The notes under the pieces: model-generated
Database searches by the model: none
Told to the model about the DNA's origin: nothing
What the model saw: the letters and a program-made list of their open reading frames with translations, nothing else
In this document: one piece after another, positions 19,311 to 29,414 of the stretch
How the letters are laid out: every line of letters begins with the position of its first letter
How positions within the stretch are numbered: position 1 is the stretch's first letter
Program-made: the position numbers and the translations under genes
Assembly (NCBI RefSeq): GCF_001612765.1
Contig: NZ_BDBB01000001.1
Location: 248,001-312,000, forward strand
Length of the DNA stretch: 64,000 nucleotides
Direction: 5' to 3'
Origin: Nocardia arthritidis NBRC 100137
GTDB taxonomy: Bacteria; Actinomycetota; Actinomycetes; Mycobacteriales; Mycobacteriaceae

Positions 19311-20404
19311 GCGATCCGACACCGCCACAGATCCCGTCGGCACGGCAATCGGGTGAGGTCCGGCTGACCAAGGGTCCCCACGCGGACAACGACCCGGCGC
19401 CCGGCGCGCCGCGGCTCGGCGCCGCCGCCGATCATCGGGCCGCCGCCGAATCGGCCGCGCGGCACCGCGATTTCGACCGTGCCTTGCGGGAACGTTTCCG
19501 GGCCGTGTTGCGCGGCCTGGAACAGGGCGGTGTGCTGGAGGTCCGGCGCTCGCGCACCGCGCGGGAAACCGCCGACGATGTGACGACCACGTTGCCGCTC
19601 GAGGTCGCCACCGAGATCCAACCCGCCGCACAGAGTTTCGACGAGGTGGTCTACGGCGGACGCCGCGCCACCGAGGACGAATACCGCAGGCTGGAATACG
19701 CCGACCGGTTCTCCGCCTCCGCGCCGCCGCCCGCGCCGGAACCGGTCGAGATCGAGGCGGTCGAGAAGGCGCCGCGCACCAGGCGCAGGCTTCCACCGCT
19801 GCCGAATCTACTGCGCGACCCCCGGTTCTGGGCGGGGATCGCCGCGACCGCCGCGCTACTGCTGCTGGTCTACGGCGCCCTGCAATCCTGCGGTGCGCCC
19901 ACCGCGCCCACTCCGCCGCCGCCCCAGCCGCCACCGGATCTGCCCGATGTCCCGCCGCCCAACCGCCCCGGCTTCGGAGCGGGTGAGGACCCGATCTGGG
20001 ACCGGCTGCCCGCGCCGGTCTTCTACGGCGGCGTGCAGTTCCTGATCGCCGCCGCACTGGTGGTGTGGTGGCGGGCCCGCAGGCGGGGCGCACTGGTGCG
20101 CGAGCCCCGGCCGGTCGAGGTGGCGGCGAACGAACTGCTCGCCGGGCACGCCGCCCTCTACCGCCGCTCGAAAGACCACGACCACGTCGCCGGAAAGCTG
20201 CGGGCGGCCACGCTGCGCCGCATCCGCGCCCCGCTCGGCATCACGGCCGACACTCCGCCGGACCGGATCGTCGCCGTGGTCGCCGCGCGCCTCGGAGCCC
20301 ACCCCGCCCAAATCGGGGCCGCCTTGTTCGGCCCGGTGCCCGATCCAGGGACCCTGCAGGTGGTCGCCGCTCAGCTCGAATGGGTCGAATCGGAGGTCGG
20401 ATGA
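19307..20404 (+). CDS. DUF4129 protein with a DUF4350-like C-terminus (apparent fusion)
   Basis: A 365-residue protein. Residues about 55-145 show DUF4129: ALRERFRAVLRGLEQGGVLE, then RTARETADD, then FDEVVYGGRRATEDEYRRLE. One membrane helix (FWAGIAATAALLLLVYGAL, near 180) precedes a Pro-rich periplasmic linker, and a second helix lies near 240 (FLIAAALVVWW). The tail (ELLAGHAALYRRSKDH to LEWVESEV) matches the cytoplasmic end of DUF4350 proteins. The middle, periplasmic part of DUF4350 is missing, so this looks like two adjacent genes joined by deletion. It is translationally coupled to the preceding gene and is followed by moxR. Confidence 0.7.
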   Translation: MSDPTPPQIPSARQSGEVRLTKGPHADNDPAPGAPRLGAAADHRAAAESAARHRDFDRALRERFRAVLRGLEQGGVLEVRRSRTARETADDVTTTLPLEVATEIQPAAQSFDEVVYGGRRATEDEYRRLEYADRFSASAPPPAPEPVEIEAVEKAPRTRRRLPPLPNLLRDPRFWAGIAATAALLLLVYGALQSCGAPTAPTPPPPQPPPDLPDVPPPNRPGFGAGEDPIWDRLPAPVFYGGVQFLIAAALVVWWRARRRGALVREPRPVEVAANELLAGHAALYRRSKDHDHVAGKLRAATLRRIRAPLGITADTPPDRIVAVVAARLGAHPAQIGAALFGPVPDPGTLQVVAAQLEWVESEVG

Positions 20405-20471
20405 GACGCCTTCGCCCGACCCTCGCCCGCCCCAAGGCATCCGGGAACGCCCGCGAACCACAGGAGATCGA

Positions 20472-21449
<978 letters not shown>

Positions 21450-21452
21450 CGC

Positions 21453-22748
21453 ATGGTCGTCACCGGTCGGCTGGCCGCCGCGGCAGGCGTGGCGGCCCTG
21501 TTCGTCGCCCTGGTCCTGCCGTCCGTGCTCGGCGTCGTCGTGGTGACCTGTGCCCTGGCGGCCGGGCTGCTCATCGATCTCGGTGCGGTGGGACGCGCGC
21601 GCGACCTGGCGCTGTCCCGCCAGGCACTCACCACGGTGCGTCTCGGGCGCTCCGTCGAGGTGGAGCTCGTCGCGGTCAACACCGGAGCCCGCACGCTGCG
21701 CGGCACGGTGTGGGACGACTGGCCCGGCAGCGCACGCGCCGGAAACCGCACGCACGAATTGGATCTCGCGCCGGGCACCAAGGTCCGCTTCCGCACCGCG
21801 CTCACGCCCACCTATCGCGGCGATCGGGTCGCGGGCCAGGTCACCGTGCGCCTGCTCGGCCCGCTCGGGCTGGCGGGCAGGCAGACGAGGCACGACGTGC
21901 CCGCCCGGGTACGCGCGCTGCCCGCGTTCCGCGCCGAACGGCTGTTGCGCTCGAAGGTCAAGCGGTTGCAACACCTGGAAGGACGCAATGTGGCCAACCT
22001 GCGCGGACAGGGCACCGAATTCGACTCCTTCCGCGAGTACGTCGCCGGGGACGACGTGCGCGCCATCGACTGGCGCGCCACCGCCCGCGCCACCGACGTC
22101 CTGGTCCGCACCTGGCGCCCGGAGCGCAACCGGCACATGCTGATGCTGCTGGACACCGGCCGGGTCAGCGCGGGCCGGGTCGGCGACGGAACCCGCTTGG
22201 ACGCGAGCATCGAGGCGGCCCTGCTGCTCGGTGGCCTGGCCGCGGCCGCGGGAGACACGGTCGACCTGCTCGCCTTCGACCGGCGAGTCCGCGCCGAAGT
22301 CCGGGGTGTCGGCGGGAAGGGTCTGCAGCTGAAGTTGATGCACGCGATGGCAGGCATCACACCCGCGCTGGTCGACACCGACAGCGCCGGGCTGGTGCGG
22401 GCGGCCATCAAGCGCACCCGCCGACGCAGCCTGGTCGTCTGGTTCACCAGTCTGGACGGCGCCGCGGTCGAGGAGAACTTGTTGCCCGTGCTGCCGGTGC
22501 TGGCGCAGCGGCACCGAGTGCTCATCGTCTCGGTGACCGACCCCGATGTCGCCGCGGCCGCCACCCGCCGCGACAACCTCGCCGACCTCTACGCCGCGGC
22601 CGCGGCCGAATCCGTCCTCGCCGAACGCGCGCTGGTTCAGGAATCGCTGCGCCGTTCCGGTATCGCGGTCGTCGCCGCGTCACCGGAACGGCTGCCGGAG
22701 GCTTTGGCGGACGAATACCTGGAACTGAAGCAATCCGGCGCGCTCTGA
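21453..22748 (+). CDS. DUF58 protein, partner of MoxR
   Basis: A 431-residue protein. Two N-terminal membrane helices (residues 6-50) are followed by an immunoglobulin-like stretch and the DUF58 core, recognised by FREYVAGDDVRAIDWRATAR near residue 195 and the VWA-like MLMLLDTGRVSAG near 230. It retains the Asp of the MIDAS-like motif. The gene starts 3 bases after moxR and ends 16 bases before the deaminase gene. It corresponds to Rv3693 by content and order. Confidence 0.88.
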   Translation: MVVTGRLAAAAGVAALFVALVLPSVLGVVVVTCALAAGLLIDLGAVGRARDLALSRQALTTVRLGRSVEVELVAVNTGARTLRGTVWDDWPGSARAGNRTHELDLAPGTKVRFRTALTPTYRGDRVAGQVTVRLLGPLGLAGRQTRHDVPARVRALPAFRAERLLRSKVKRLQHLEGRNVANLRGQGTEFDSFREYVAGDDVRAIDWRATARATDVLVRTWRPERNRHMLMLLDTGRVSAGRVGDGTRLDASIEAALLLGGLAAAAGDTVDLLAFDRRVRAEVRGVGGKGLQLKLMHAMAGITPALVDTDSAGLVRAAIKRTRRRSLVVWFTSLDGAAVEENLLPVLPVLAQRHRVLIVSVTDPDVAAAATRRDNLADLYAAAAAESVLAERALVQESLRRSGIAVVAASPERLPEALADEYLELKQSGAL

Positions 22749-22764
22749 GGAGGATCATGGCCGC

Positions 22765-23784
22765 ATGGCCTCAGATCTCGCCACCTTCGTCCGTGGACTG
22801 CCGAAAGCGGAGCTGCACCTGCATCTGGAAGGGACACTGGAGCCGGAGCTGAAGTTCCGCCTCGCCCGGCGAAACGGCATCGAGCTGCCGGAGAAGACCG
22901 TGGACGAGGTGAAGCAGACCTATCGATTCCACGACCTGACGTCGTTTCTGCGGGTCTACTACCCCGCGATGCGCGTTCTCCAGCGCCCCGAGGACTTCCA
23001 CGACCTCGCATTCGACTATCTGCGCCGGGCGCACGCCCAAGGCGTGCGCCATGCCGAGCTGTTCTTCGATCCGCAGGCGCACACCGGGCGCGGGATCCCG
23101 TTTCCCACGGTGATCAGCGGATACCGGTCGGCGATCGCGCGAGCGCGGCGGGAGCTGGGGATATCCGCCGAGCTGATCCTGTGCTTCCTGCGCGATCACT
23201 CCGCCGAGTACGCCATGGCGACGCTGCTGGAGGCGCTGCCGTACAAGAGCTGGATTCTCGGGGTCGGGCTGGATTCCGACGAGCGCGCAAACCCGCCGAG
23301 CAAGTTCGCCGCCGTCTTCGAGCGCGCCCGCGCGGAAGGGTTCCTGCTGACGATGCACTGCGACATCGATCAGCCGGATTCGGTCGAGCACATCCGCCAG
23401 GCGCTGGAGGACATCGCCGTCGACCGCCTCGACCACGGCACGAACATCGTCGAGGACGACCGTCTGGTCGAACTGGCCGCAGCCAAGGGAATCGCGCTCA
23501 CCTGCTGTCCGGTGTCGAACTCCTTCGTCACCGCCGAGATGAAGTCCGCGCAGATCGTCGGCCTGCTCGATCGCGGGCTGACGGTGACGGTCAACAGCGA
23601 CGACCCCGCCTACTTCGGGGCGTACGTTGCCGACAACTACCTCGCACTCGCCGAGCAGGCCGGCCTCGGCATCGATCGGCTGGCCGAGCTGGCCAGGAAC
23701 TCGTTTCGCGCTTCCTGGCTGACGCCCGCCCGGCAGGACGCGTTCCTTCGCGAGGTGGACGACTACGTCGCGGCGAACGGCTGA
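22765..23784 (+). CDS. Adenosine deaminase-family enzyme, probably adenine deaminase
   Basis: A 339-residue metal-dependent amidohydrolase. HLHLEG (residues 17-22) supplies two metal-binding His, MHCDI near 200 the third, LDHGTNI near 225 the catalytic His, and NSDDPAYFGAY near 277 the metal-binding Asp. The last motif, with PAYFG rather than PLMFG, is characteristic of the adenine deaminase subgroup, so adenine to hypoxanthine is more likely than adenosine to inosine. GAGGAGG lies 12-18 bases upstream; an earlier ATG at 22757 is out of frame. It is inserted between the DUF58 and RDD genes, which normally neighbour each other. Its 3' end overlaps the RDD gene by 22 bases. Confidence 0.85.
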   Translation: MASDLATFVRGLPKAELHLHLEGTLEPELKFRLARRNGIELPEKTVDEVKQTYRFHDLTSFLRVYYPAMRVLQRPEDFHDLAFDYLRRAHAQGVRHAELFFDPQAHTGRGIPFPTVISGYRSAIARARRELGISAELILCFLRDHSAEYAMATLLEALPYKSWILGVGLDSDERANPPSKFAAVFERARAEGFLLTMHCDIDQPDSVEHIRQALEDIAVDRLDHGTNIVEDDRLVELAAAKGIALTCCPVSNSFVTAEMKSAQIVGLLDRGLTVTVNSDDPAYFGAYVADNYLALAEQAGLGIDRLAELARNSFRASWLTPARQDAFLREVDDYVAANG

Positions 23785-24563
23785 CCGACGCGCGGCGGGA
23801 ACACGGGGTATCTCGGCGCGGGCAGCACGCGGCGCTGTCGTTCGGCGATGACCGCGCCGAGGATCTGCGGCGGCGGGTAACCGGCCGGCGGCGCGACGCG
23901 CAGCCGCCCGCACACCTCGCCCACGAGCGCCGCGCCCAACTGGTGCTGCGCCGCGGGCGTCAGGGTGCGCAACCGCGTCAGGTACTGCCGCACCGCCAAG
24001 GCGAGTTCCTCCGGCAGTCCGGACAGATCTAGCTGCGCGCTCCATCCGGTCAGCCACGGCGGCGCGATCGCGAGCGCGGGCGGTGGCAGCGGGCGTTGCG
24101 CGTGCACGACCACGGTGCCCGCGAGCACATCACCGATCCGCCGCGCGTGCGGCGAGCACATCGAGGTGAGTACCGCGATCGCGCCGAACCCGCCGAGCAT
24201 CCAGAAATCGACGATCGCGCCCGCCAGGCCGCGGGTGAGCGCGTGCCGGAAGTCGATCGGCCCGCCGTCGGCGCGCACCACGCGCAGCCCGAGCATCAGT
24301 TTGCCCAGTGTCCGCCCCCGCCAAACGGTCTCGCAGACCACCGGATACCCGACCAGCACGGTCACGATGGTGACCAGTATCACCACATCCAGCCAGGCCG
24401 AGTCGACGCCCGCGGGCAGCAGCAGCGTGACGATCGCGAACAGCAGCACGAAAGCGAGCGTGCACTGGGCCAGCACGTCGATCAGGAACGCGCTCGCCCT
24501 GGTGGGGATCCGGGCGATCGGCAGCTCCAGGGCCACTGCTTCGCCGGTGGTGAACTCAGCCAT
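23763..24563 (-). CDS. RDD-family membrane protein
   Basis: A 266-residue protein. The RDD domain spans residues 5-150, with the characteristic Arg-Asp-Asp pattern (ARIPTRASAFLIDVLAQ, later ARRIGDVLAG) and four hydrophobic segments. The cytoplasmic C-terminus is Pro/Arg-rich. ATG 24563 (MAEFTTGEAVALELP) was chosen over the upstream frame because it starts directly at the conserved region. It is divergent from the SpoIIM-like gene, exactly as Rv3694c/Rv3695 are arranged in M. tuberculosis with strands swapped. Function is unknown; an envelope role is likely. Confidence 0.85.
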   Translation of the reverse strand: MAEFTTGEAVALELPIARIPTRASAFLIDVLAQCTLAFVLLFAIVTLLLPAGVDSAWLDVVILVTIVTVLVGYPVVCETVWRGRTLGKLMLGLRVVRADGGPIDFRHALTRGLAGAIVDFWMLGGFGAIAVLTSMCSPHARRIGDVLAGTVVVHAQRPLPPPALAIAPPWLTGWSAQLDLSGLPEELALAVRQYLTRLRTLTPAAQHQLGAALVGEVCGRLRVAPPAGYPPPQILGAVIAERQRRVLPAPRYPVFPPRVGQPFAAT

Positions 24564-24606
24564 GTCGATAGCATTCTTGCGACCGGCGGGAGTGGGAGGC
24601 AACCGA

Positions 24607-25623
24607 ATGGACGTGGACGCATACAGCCTGGCGCACCGCAGGGCGTGGGACCGGCTCGACTACTTGTCCAAACGGAGCAAGCTGACCGGCGCGGAGGCGG
24701 ACGAACTCGTCACGCTCTACCGCCGCACCTCCCAGCAGCTGGCCCGATTGCAGTCGCACAGCCCCGACCCGGAGCTGATCGCCGGGCTGAGCGCGCTGCT
24801 GGCGCGTGCGCGCGGCCGGGTGCTCGGGACCCGAGCCGACACCTGGCAGGAGATCGGCCGGTTCTTCGGCCGCCGCTTCCCCGCGGCGCTCTACCGGTCC
24901 TGGCCGTGGTGGGCCGGCGTGGCCGCGGTGTTCTTGTGCGTATCGGCCGGCTTGGCCGTCTGGGTGGACCGAGTCGAGTCGGCGCGCGAAGTACTCGGAA
25001 TCCCGGCGGACACCGGAAGCCTCACCGCACCGGGCGGCGCGTTCGAGACGTACTACTCGGAGCATCCGCAGGGCGCCTTCGCCGCACAGGTGTGGACCAA
25101 CAACGCGTGGGTGACCGCCATCGCCTTGTTCACCGGTGTACTGATCCTGCCCGCGGTCTACCTGTTGTTCATGAACGCGCTCAATCTGGGCGTCAGCGCC
25201 GGGCTGATGGCCGACGCGGGACGGCTGGACTCGTTCTTCGGGTTCATCCTGCCGCACGGCACGCTGGAGCTCACGGCGGTGTTCGTCGCGGGCGGCGTGG
25301 GCCTGAAACTCGGTTGGACTCTGATCGATCCCGGACGGCTCAGCCGGGTGGAGGCGGTGGCCAGGCAGGGACGCGCGACCGCCACCGTAGCGCTCGGCCT
25401 GGTCGGTGTGTTGCTGGTGTGCGGCTTCATCGAAGGATTCGTGACACCGAGCCCGCTGCCCACCCCGATTCGCCTCGCGATCGGCTTCACCGCCGAGGCG
25501 TTGTTCCTGGTGTACGTGTTCGGAGTGGGCCGCCGTGCGGTCACCGAGCAGGTGGGCACGGATTCCGAGGCATCGAGCGATGAGCCGTCCGCTGTGACGC
25601 AGCCAACATTCAGCACACCCTGA
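24607..25623 (+). CDS. Stage II sporulation protein M-like (SpoIIM/DUF95) membrane protein
   Basis: A 338-residue protein. The N-terminal 100 residues are soluble and helical (MDVDAYSLAHRRAWDRLDYL), followed by about five to six membrane helices. NALNLGVSAGLMADAGRL near 185 and LPHGTLELTAVFVAGGVGL near 215 are the DUF95 core with the conserved HGxxE. Despite the name these proteins occur in non-sporulating actinobacteria next to RDD, MoxR and DUF58 genes. GGGAGG lies before the ATG at 24607. The tail is polar and variable. Confidence 0.88.
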   Translation: MDVDAYSLAHRRAWDRLDYLSKRSKLTGAEADELVTLYRRTSQQLARLQSHSPDPELIAGLSALLARARGRVLGTRADTWQEIGRFFGRRFPAALYRSWPWWAGVAAVFLCVSAGLAVWVDRVESAREVLGIPADTGSLTAPGGAFETYYSEHPQGAFAAQVWTNNAWVTAIALFTGVLILPAVYLLFMNALNLGVSAGLMADAGRLDSFFGFILPHGTLELTAVFVAGGVGLKLGWTLIDPGRLSRVEAVARQGRATATVALGLVGVLLVCGFIEGFVTPSPLPTPIRLAIGFTAEALFLVYVFGVGRRAVTEQVGTDSEASSDEPSAVTQPTFSTP

Positions 25624-26484
25624 GCGACACAGCTGGGACAATCGGCAGCTACGCGGTGTGAGATCGGTTCGGAAGTCCCCCATTTGAGTTCCGCTGGCCG
25701 CAGCGAGTCCGGCTCGAGCTGCGGCCAGCGTTACCGTCAACTCTACACAATCGTTATCCCTACGCAACCCTCCCCGTCGAGGTCAAGCGTATAAAGCAGT
25801 GTCCCAGCAAACCCCGGGGGGCGCACACTTTCACTCCCCGCCAGCTAACCGCGTGCGACACGCGCGATCACTGTTTCGACCGTCCGGCACCGCCTCCGTG
25901 ACACTCCCGAAACACCCCACGGGAATCCACTCCGCAATAGCGGGGGAACTCCTCCTGGGCGTTAGCCGGAGCGGAAGATAGACCCCTCCATGGTTGCCGA
26001 CATGGGCTCCCACCTGCACGTTCATTTGCAAGAATTGCCGGTTGCTGATCAGCATCCGAAAGAAAGAGACTACAGGTTTGTTTACGCGGTAATAAACCGG
26101 GTAAGGACATAGTGATGCCCAGGGAAGACCGGCCAGTTCCCCGACAGGCTCTGGATTAACCGGCCAGGAAAAGAGAAGTCGCCCGCACCGGCCGGCTGCC
26201 GATTCAGCACCTCGGCCGCAACCGTAACGGGGTATGTGATCTTCGCCTCATCTGTCGCAACGAGGGCTGGAACCGCGCGAAATCGACACCACCGCAGCCG
26301 AGTTCGAGAGACGCACGTCACAGTTCACCGCTCGATCGGTTCCCGTTCCCCCGCCAAGGCGATTCGGCTGTGCGCGGCCAGACGCACCACCGAGTTCATT
26401 GATGCGCGGACGGAACCGTGCGCCCCGGCCAGGGGCGGAAATGGCCGAGTGGGAACCGAGTCACTTCCTCGCTGCCCCGCCGGC
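25624..26484. other. 860-base stretch without a convincing gene
   Basis: Several short frames of 60-80 codons exist on both strands but none has a good ribosome binding site, family match or codon bias like the neighbours. GC content is visibly lower between 26000 and 26130. The best minus-strand candidate is 26082-26321 (79 codons, containing LIQSLSGNWPVFPGHHYV), which could be a gene remnant. No terminator-quality hairpin was found. Confidence 0.4.
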
Positions 26485-27894
26485 TCAGCCGACGCGCAGG
26501 ATCCCGGTGATCGTTCCTTGGAGCAGGTGGCCGTCCTGCGTGATCAGCGGCGCGGTTTGGAGAGGATCGTCGACGACGGTGCCGGGAAGGGGGTGCGAGG
26601 CGGTCACCGCACCGGTTTCCGGATCGAGCACGGTGAACGCGTACCCGTCGAGCGGCGTGGTGTGGTCCGCGCCGACGCGGGCGACCGTATACAGCAGTCC
26701 GTCGGCGGTGGACAGGCGCGGTACGGCCGCACTGCGCACCGTGTTCTCCCACACCACGCGGCATCCCTCGCCGTCCACATCGATGCGCGTCATGCCACCG
26801 GTGAACGGCGCGCTCGGCGGCACCGCCGGTCCCGCACCCTCGGGCAGCGCCGGGTAGGGGTATCCGTATGTGCTCGCAACGAAGACGGATCGGCCGATCC
26901 CGACCGGCGAGTTCTCACTGCCCGCGCCGGCTTCGCCGAGCGCCGGTGCCGCGCATACCAGTTCGCCGGTCACCGAACGGAATATCAGGACGCGCACCTG
27001 ACCGTCGGCGTTGTCGACAATGGTCAGGTAGTCCGCACCGGTGCGCGGCCCGAAGTAGGTGGGGGTAGAGCCCGTGCCCCAACTGAGCTGCCCCGGCTTG
27101 CGTGCCGATCCCCGGTCGTACGGCGCGCGCCACACGATCTCCGGAATGCCGGACGCGGCGGCGCGCAGTTCGTACAGCGCGTGCGTCGTGGCCACCGCCA
27201 CCTGCCCGCTCGGCGCCGACGAGATGCTGTTGGCCACGCGCTCGCCCGCGGGCAGCATGAGCGCCGCCACCTGCCCGGTAGCCGTGACGAACCCGGCCAC
27301 TCCCTGACCGGACGCGAACCACACATTGCCCGACCAGTCCGGCACGAGTCCGGTCACCGCGTCCCCGGCCGGGAGCATCGGGCCGAGATCGGCGAAGTCT
27401 TCGCTGATCAGCCGCCACGTCCCCGTCGCGTCGCGCTCGTGCCGGATGCGCAGCAGCCGGCTGGTGCCGTCCACGACCACCAAGCGGTCGTCCTGGTCGA
27501 GGTAGGCGTACACGCCGCCGAGCAGGCTTCCTCTGGTCAACGGCAGTGCGGCGAGCGAACCCGCCAACGGGCCCGGCGCCGCGGGATCGAGCAGGTGCAC
27601 CGTCGGGGTCTGTCCCGCGATCGCGGTGCACAGGGCGACCACGAGGCGGTCCGCTCCTTCCAGCAGCGTGGGGCACGCGGAGGCCAGCGGATAGGCCGCG
27701 ACCGCCCCGGCGGCGGGCCCGGCGAGCGCTGTCACGTCCGAGGACCCCGCGTCGCCGTGCATGGTCGCGGCGCCGGGCGGCCCGAGAAACGGGTTCGGCG
27801 GCGCGAGCGGCCCCCACGGTGTGGCGGCCGAGGCGGGCTGGCCGGGCAGCAGAGCCAGCGCGCAGGCGGCCAGAACGATCATCGGTCGGCGCAT
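26485..27894 (-). CDS. Secreted protein with beta-propeller-like (PQQ/outer-membrane-assembly style) repeats
   Basis: A 469-residue precursor. MRRPMIVLAACALALLPGQPASA is a signal peptide split here only by the notation limit (positions 1-23), with cleavage after ASA. The mature part shows repeated hydrophobic strands ending in patterns such as GNVWFASGQGVAGFV, GQVAVATTHALYEL and GLLYTVARVG, each followed by a turn, as in beta-propellers. Paired Cys suggest extracellular disulphides. ATG 27894 is chosen for the signal peptide and has GGAAGGA 8-14 bases upstream. No catalytic motif is apparent. It is divergent from the methyltransferase. Confidence 0.65.
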   Translation of the reverse strand: MRRPMIVLAACALALLPGQPASAATPWGPLAPPNPFLGPPGAATMHGDAGSSDVTALAGPAAGAVAAYPLASACPTLLEGADRLVVALCTAIAGQTPTVHLLDPAAPGPLAGSLAALPLTRGSLLGGVYAYLDQDDRLVVVDGTSRLLRIRHERDATGTWRLISEDFADLGPMLPAGDAVTGLVPDWSGNVWFASGQGVAGFVTATGQVAALMLPAGERVANSISSAPSGQVAVATTHALYELRAAASGIPEIVWRAPYDRGSARKPGQLSWGTGSTPTYFGPRTGADYLTIVDNADGQVRVLIFRSVTGELVCAAPALGEAGAGSENSPVGIGRSVFVASTYGYPYPALPEGAGPAVPPSAPFTGGMTRIDVDGEGCRVVWENTVRSAAVPRLSTADGLLYTVARVGADHTTPLDGYAFTVLDPETGAVTASHPLPGTVVDDPLQTAPLITQDGHLLQGTITGILRVG

Positions 27895-27989
27895 CGAGGT
27901 CGTCCTTCCCAACGCGGTAGTCGAACGGATACCAAGGGAACAGTATTCGGACATTCCGCCCCACCGTCCGGTACGGCCGGGCCGATACG

Positions 27990-28637
27990 ATGGCGCGCAT
28001 GAACTCCGTTCGGGTCCGCTTGTTGTCCACCCTCGCCGGTCAGCTCGGAAATCCCCACGGCGTGCTCGGCAAAGGGATCGCCTTCGTGCTCAATCGCGGC
28101 AACAAGGCCGCCATCGCCGGTGCGGTGGAGGCTGCCTCCGTCGCGCCCGGCGGCACGGCGGCCGACCTCGGATTCGGCGGCGGTGCAGGGCTTTCCCTGC
28201 TGCTCGATCAAGTCGGCGCGGACGGTGTGGTGCACGGCGTCGAGATCTCCGCGGACATGCTGGCACGCGCCCGCTCCGGTCACGGAAGCGACATCGAGTC
28301 CGGTCGCCTGCGGCTGCTCGAGGGTTCGCTCACCGCGCTGCCCTTGCCGGACGACAGTCTCGATGCCGCGATCACCGTGAACACCGTCTACTTCGTGCCG
28401 GACCTGCAAGCGGCCTGCGCCGAACTCGCGCGCGTGGTCCGGCCGGGTGGCCGTCTGGTGGTCGGCATCGGAGATCCGGACGCGATGGCGAAGCTGCCGT
28501 TCACGTCGTACGGCTTCACCCTGCGCCCGGTGCCGGAGGTGATCGCGGCACTGGAACATGTGGGCTGCCGGGTCGAGCATCGGCGGCTCGCGAATACGCC
28601 GATTCCGCACCACCTTCTGGTGGCCACGCCCAGCTGA
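27990..28637 (+). CDS. Class I SAM-dependent methyltransferase
   Basis: A 215-residue protein of the UbiE/Methyltransf_11 type. Motif I is AADLGFGGGAGLSLL near residue 57, the acidic end of strand 2 is VHGVEIS near 82, motif post-I includes LPLPDDSLDAAITVNTVYF near 120, and the GGRLVVGIGDP strand is near 150. The substrate is unknown. It begins 95 bases from the divergent secreted-protein gene and its stop is 1 base from the stop of the convergent SDR gene. ATG 27999 is an alternative start. Confidence 0.85.
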   Translation: MARMNSVRVRLLSTLAGQLGNPHGVLGKGIAFVLNRGNKAAIAGAVEAASVAPGGTAADLGFGGGAGLSLLLDQVGADGVVHGVEISADMLARARSGHGSDIESGRLRLLEGSLTALPLPDDSLDAAITVNTVYFVPDLQAACAELARVVRPGGRLVVGIGDPDAMAKLPFTSYGFTLRPVPEVIAALEHVGCRVEHRRLANTPIPHHLLVATPS

Positions 28638-28638
28638 C

Positions 28639-29406
28639 TCACATCAGCGCGCCGCCGTCGACCCGGATCTCGGTTCCGGTCATGTACCGCCCGTCATCGG
28701 AGGCGACCATGGCGACCACTCCGGCGATGTCCTCCGGGGAGCCGAGCGCGCCACCATTGAGCCACCCGGTCATCCGGGAGAACAACTGCGGATCGAAACC
28801 TTCGGGCTGAGCCAGGATGGACTTCGTCGTGATACCGCTGGTGATGCCGGCCGGAACGATGTTCACCGCGCGCAAGCCCTGCTTGGCGTACTCCAAGGCG
28901 ATGGCGTGCGTGAAAGCGTTCACGCCGCCCTTGGACGCCGCGTAGGAGGCCAGGTAGGGCGCCGCGCTGAACGCCGCGGTGGAGGAGATGTTGACCACCA
29001 CCCCGCGCCCGGTGTCCAGCAGAGCGGGCAGCGCGGCCTGGGTCATCAGGAAGGTGCCGGTGAGATTCACCCCGATCACCTGGTTCCACACCTCGAGCGG
29101 CATCTCGTGGGTGCGCGCGGGGCGAAGGATGCCCGCCGCGTTGACCAGCACGTCCAGTCCGCCGAGGAACTCGAGCGCCGTTTCGGTGGCGGCGCGCACC
29201 GACGCCGGATCGGCGGTGTCGACCTCGACCGTTCGCAGTCGCTCGGCGCTGTCGCCCGCCTTGTCCGCGGTGGTGGCCAAGCCCGCCGCATCGATGTCGG
29301 CGGCGACCAGCTGCGCCCCTTCGTCCAGCAGTCGCAGGGCGATGCCCTGACCGATGCCGGACCCCGCTCCCGTCACCACCACGCGGCGGCCGTCAAATCT
29401 GCGCAT
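28639..29406 (-). CDS. Short-chain dehydrogenase/reductase (FabG-like)
   Basis: A 255-residue classical SDR. The nucleotide-binding motif is TGAGSGIGQGIA (residues 12-23), VNAAGI is near 87, and the catalytic Ser, Tyr and Lys are in NISSTAAFS and SYAASKGG near 140-160. The C-terminus GTEIRVDGGALM is typical. AADID after strand 2 has an Asp, favouring NAD(H) over NADP(H). It follows the alanine-dehydrogenase-like gene by 8 bases and is the last gene of the minus-strand operon that starts at 32892, so it probably reduces or oxidises an intermediate of that pathway. Confidence 0.9.
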   Translation of the reverse strand: MRRFDGRRVVVTGAGSGIGQGIALRLLDEGAQLVAADIDAAGLATTADKAGDSAERLRTVEVDTADPASVRAATETALEFLGGLDVLVNAAGILRPARTHEMPLEVWNQVIGVNLTGTFLMTQAALPALLDTGRGVVVNISSTAAFSAAPYLASYAASKGGVNAFTHAIALEYAKQGLRAVNIVPAGITSGITTKSILAQPEGFDPQLFSRMTGWLNGGALGSPEDIAGVVAMVASDDGRYMTGTEIRVDGGALM

Positions 29407-29414
29407 GCCAAAAA

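Noticed and set aside
25831..26110. Two overlapping minus-strand frames of 74 and 80 codons
   Set aside because: They overlap in different frames, lack start signals and are arginine/serine rich in the way of chance frames.
26082..26321. Minus-strand 79-codon frame downstream of the secreted protein
   Set aside because: No ribosome binding site, no family match, and only moderate coding character; kept only as a possible remnant.
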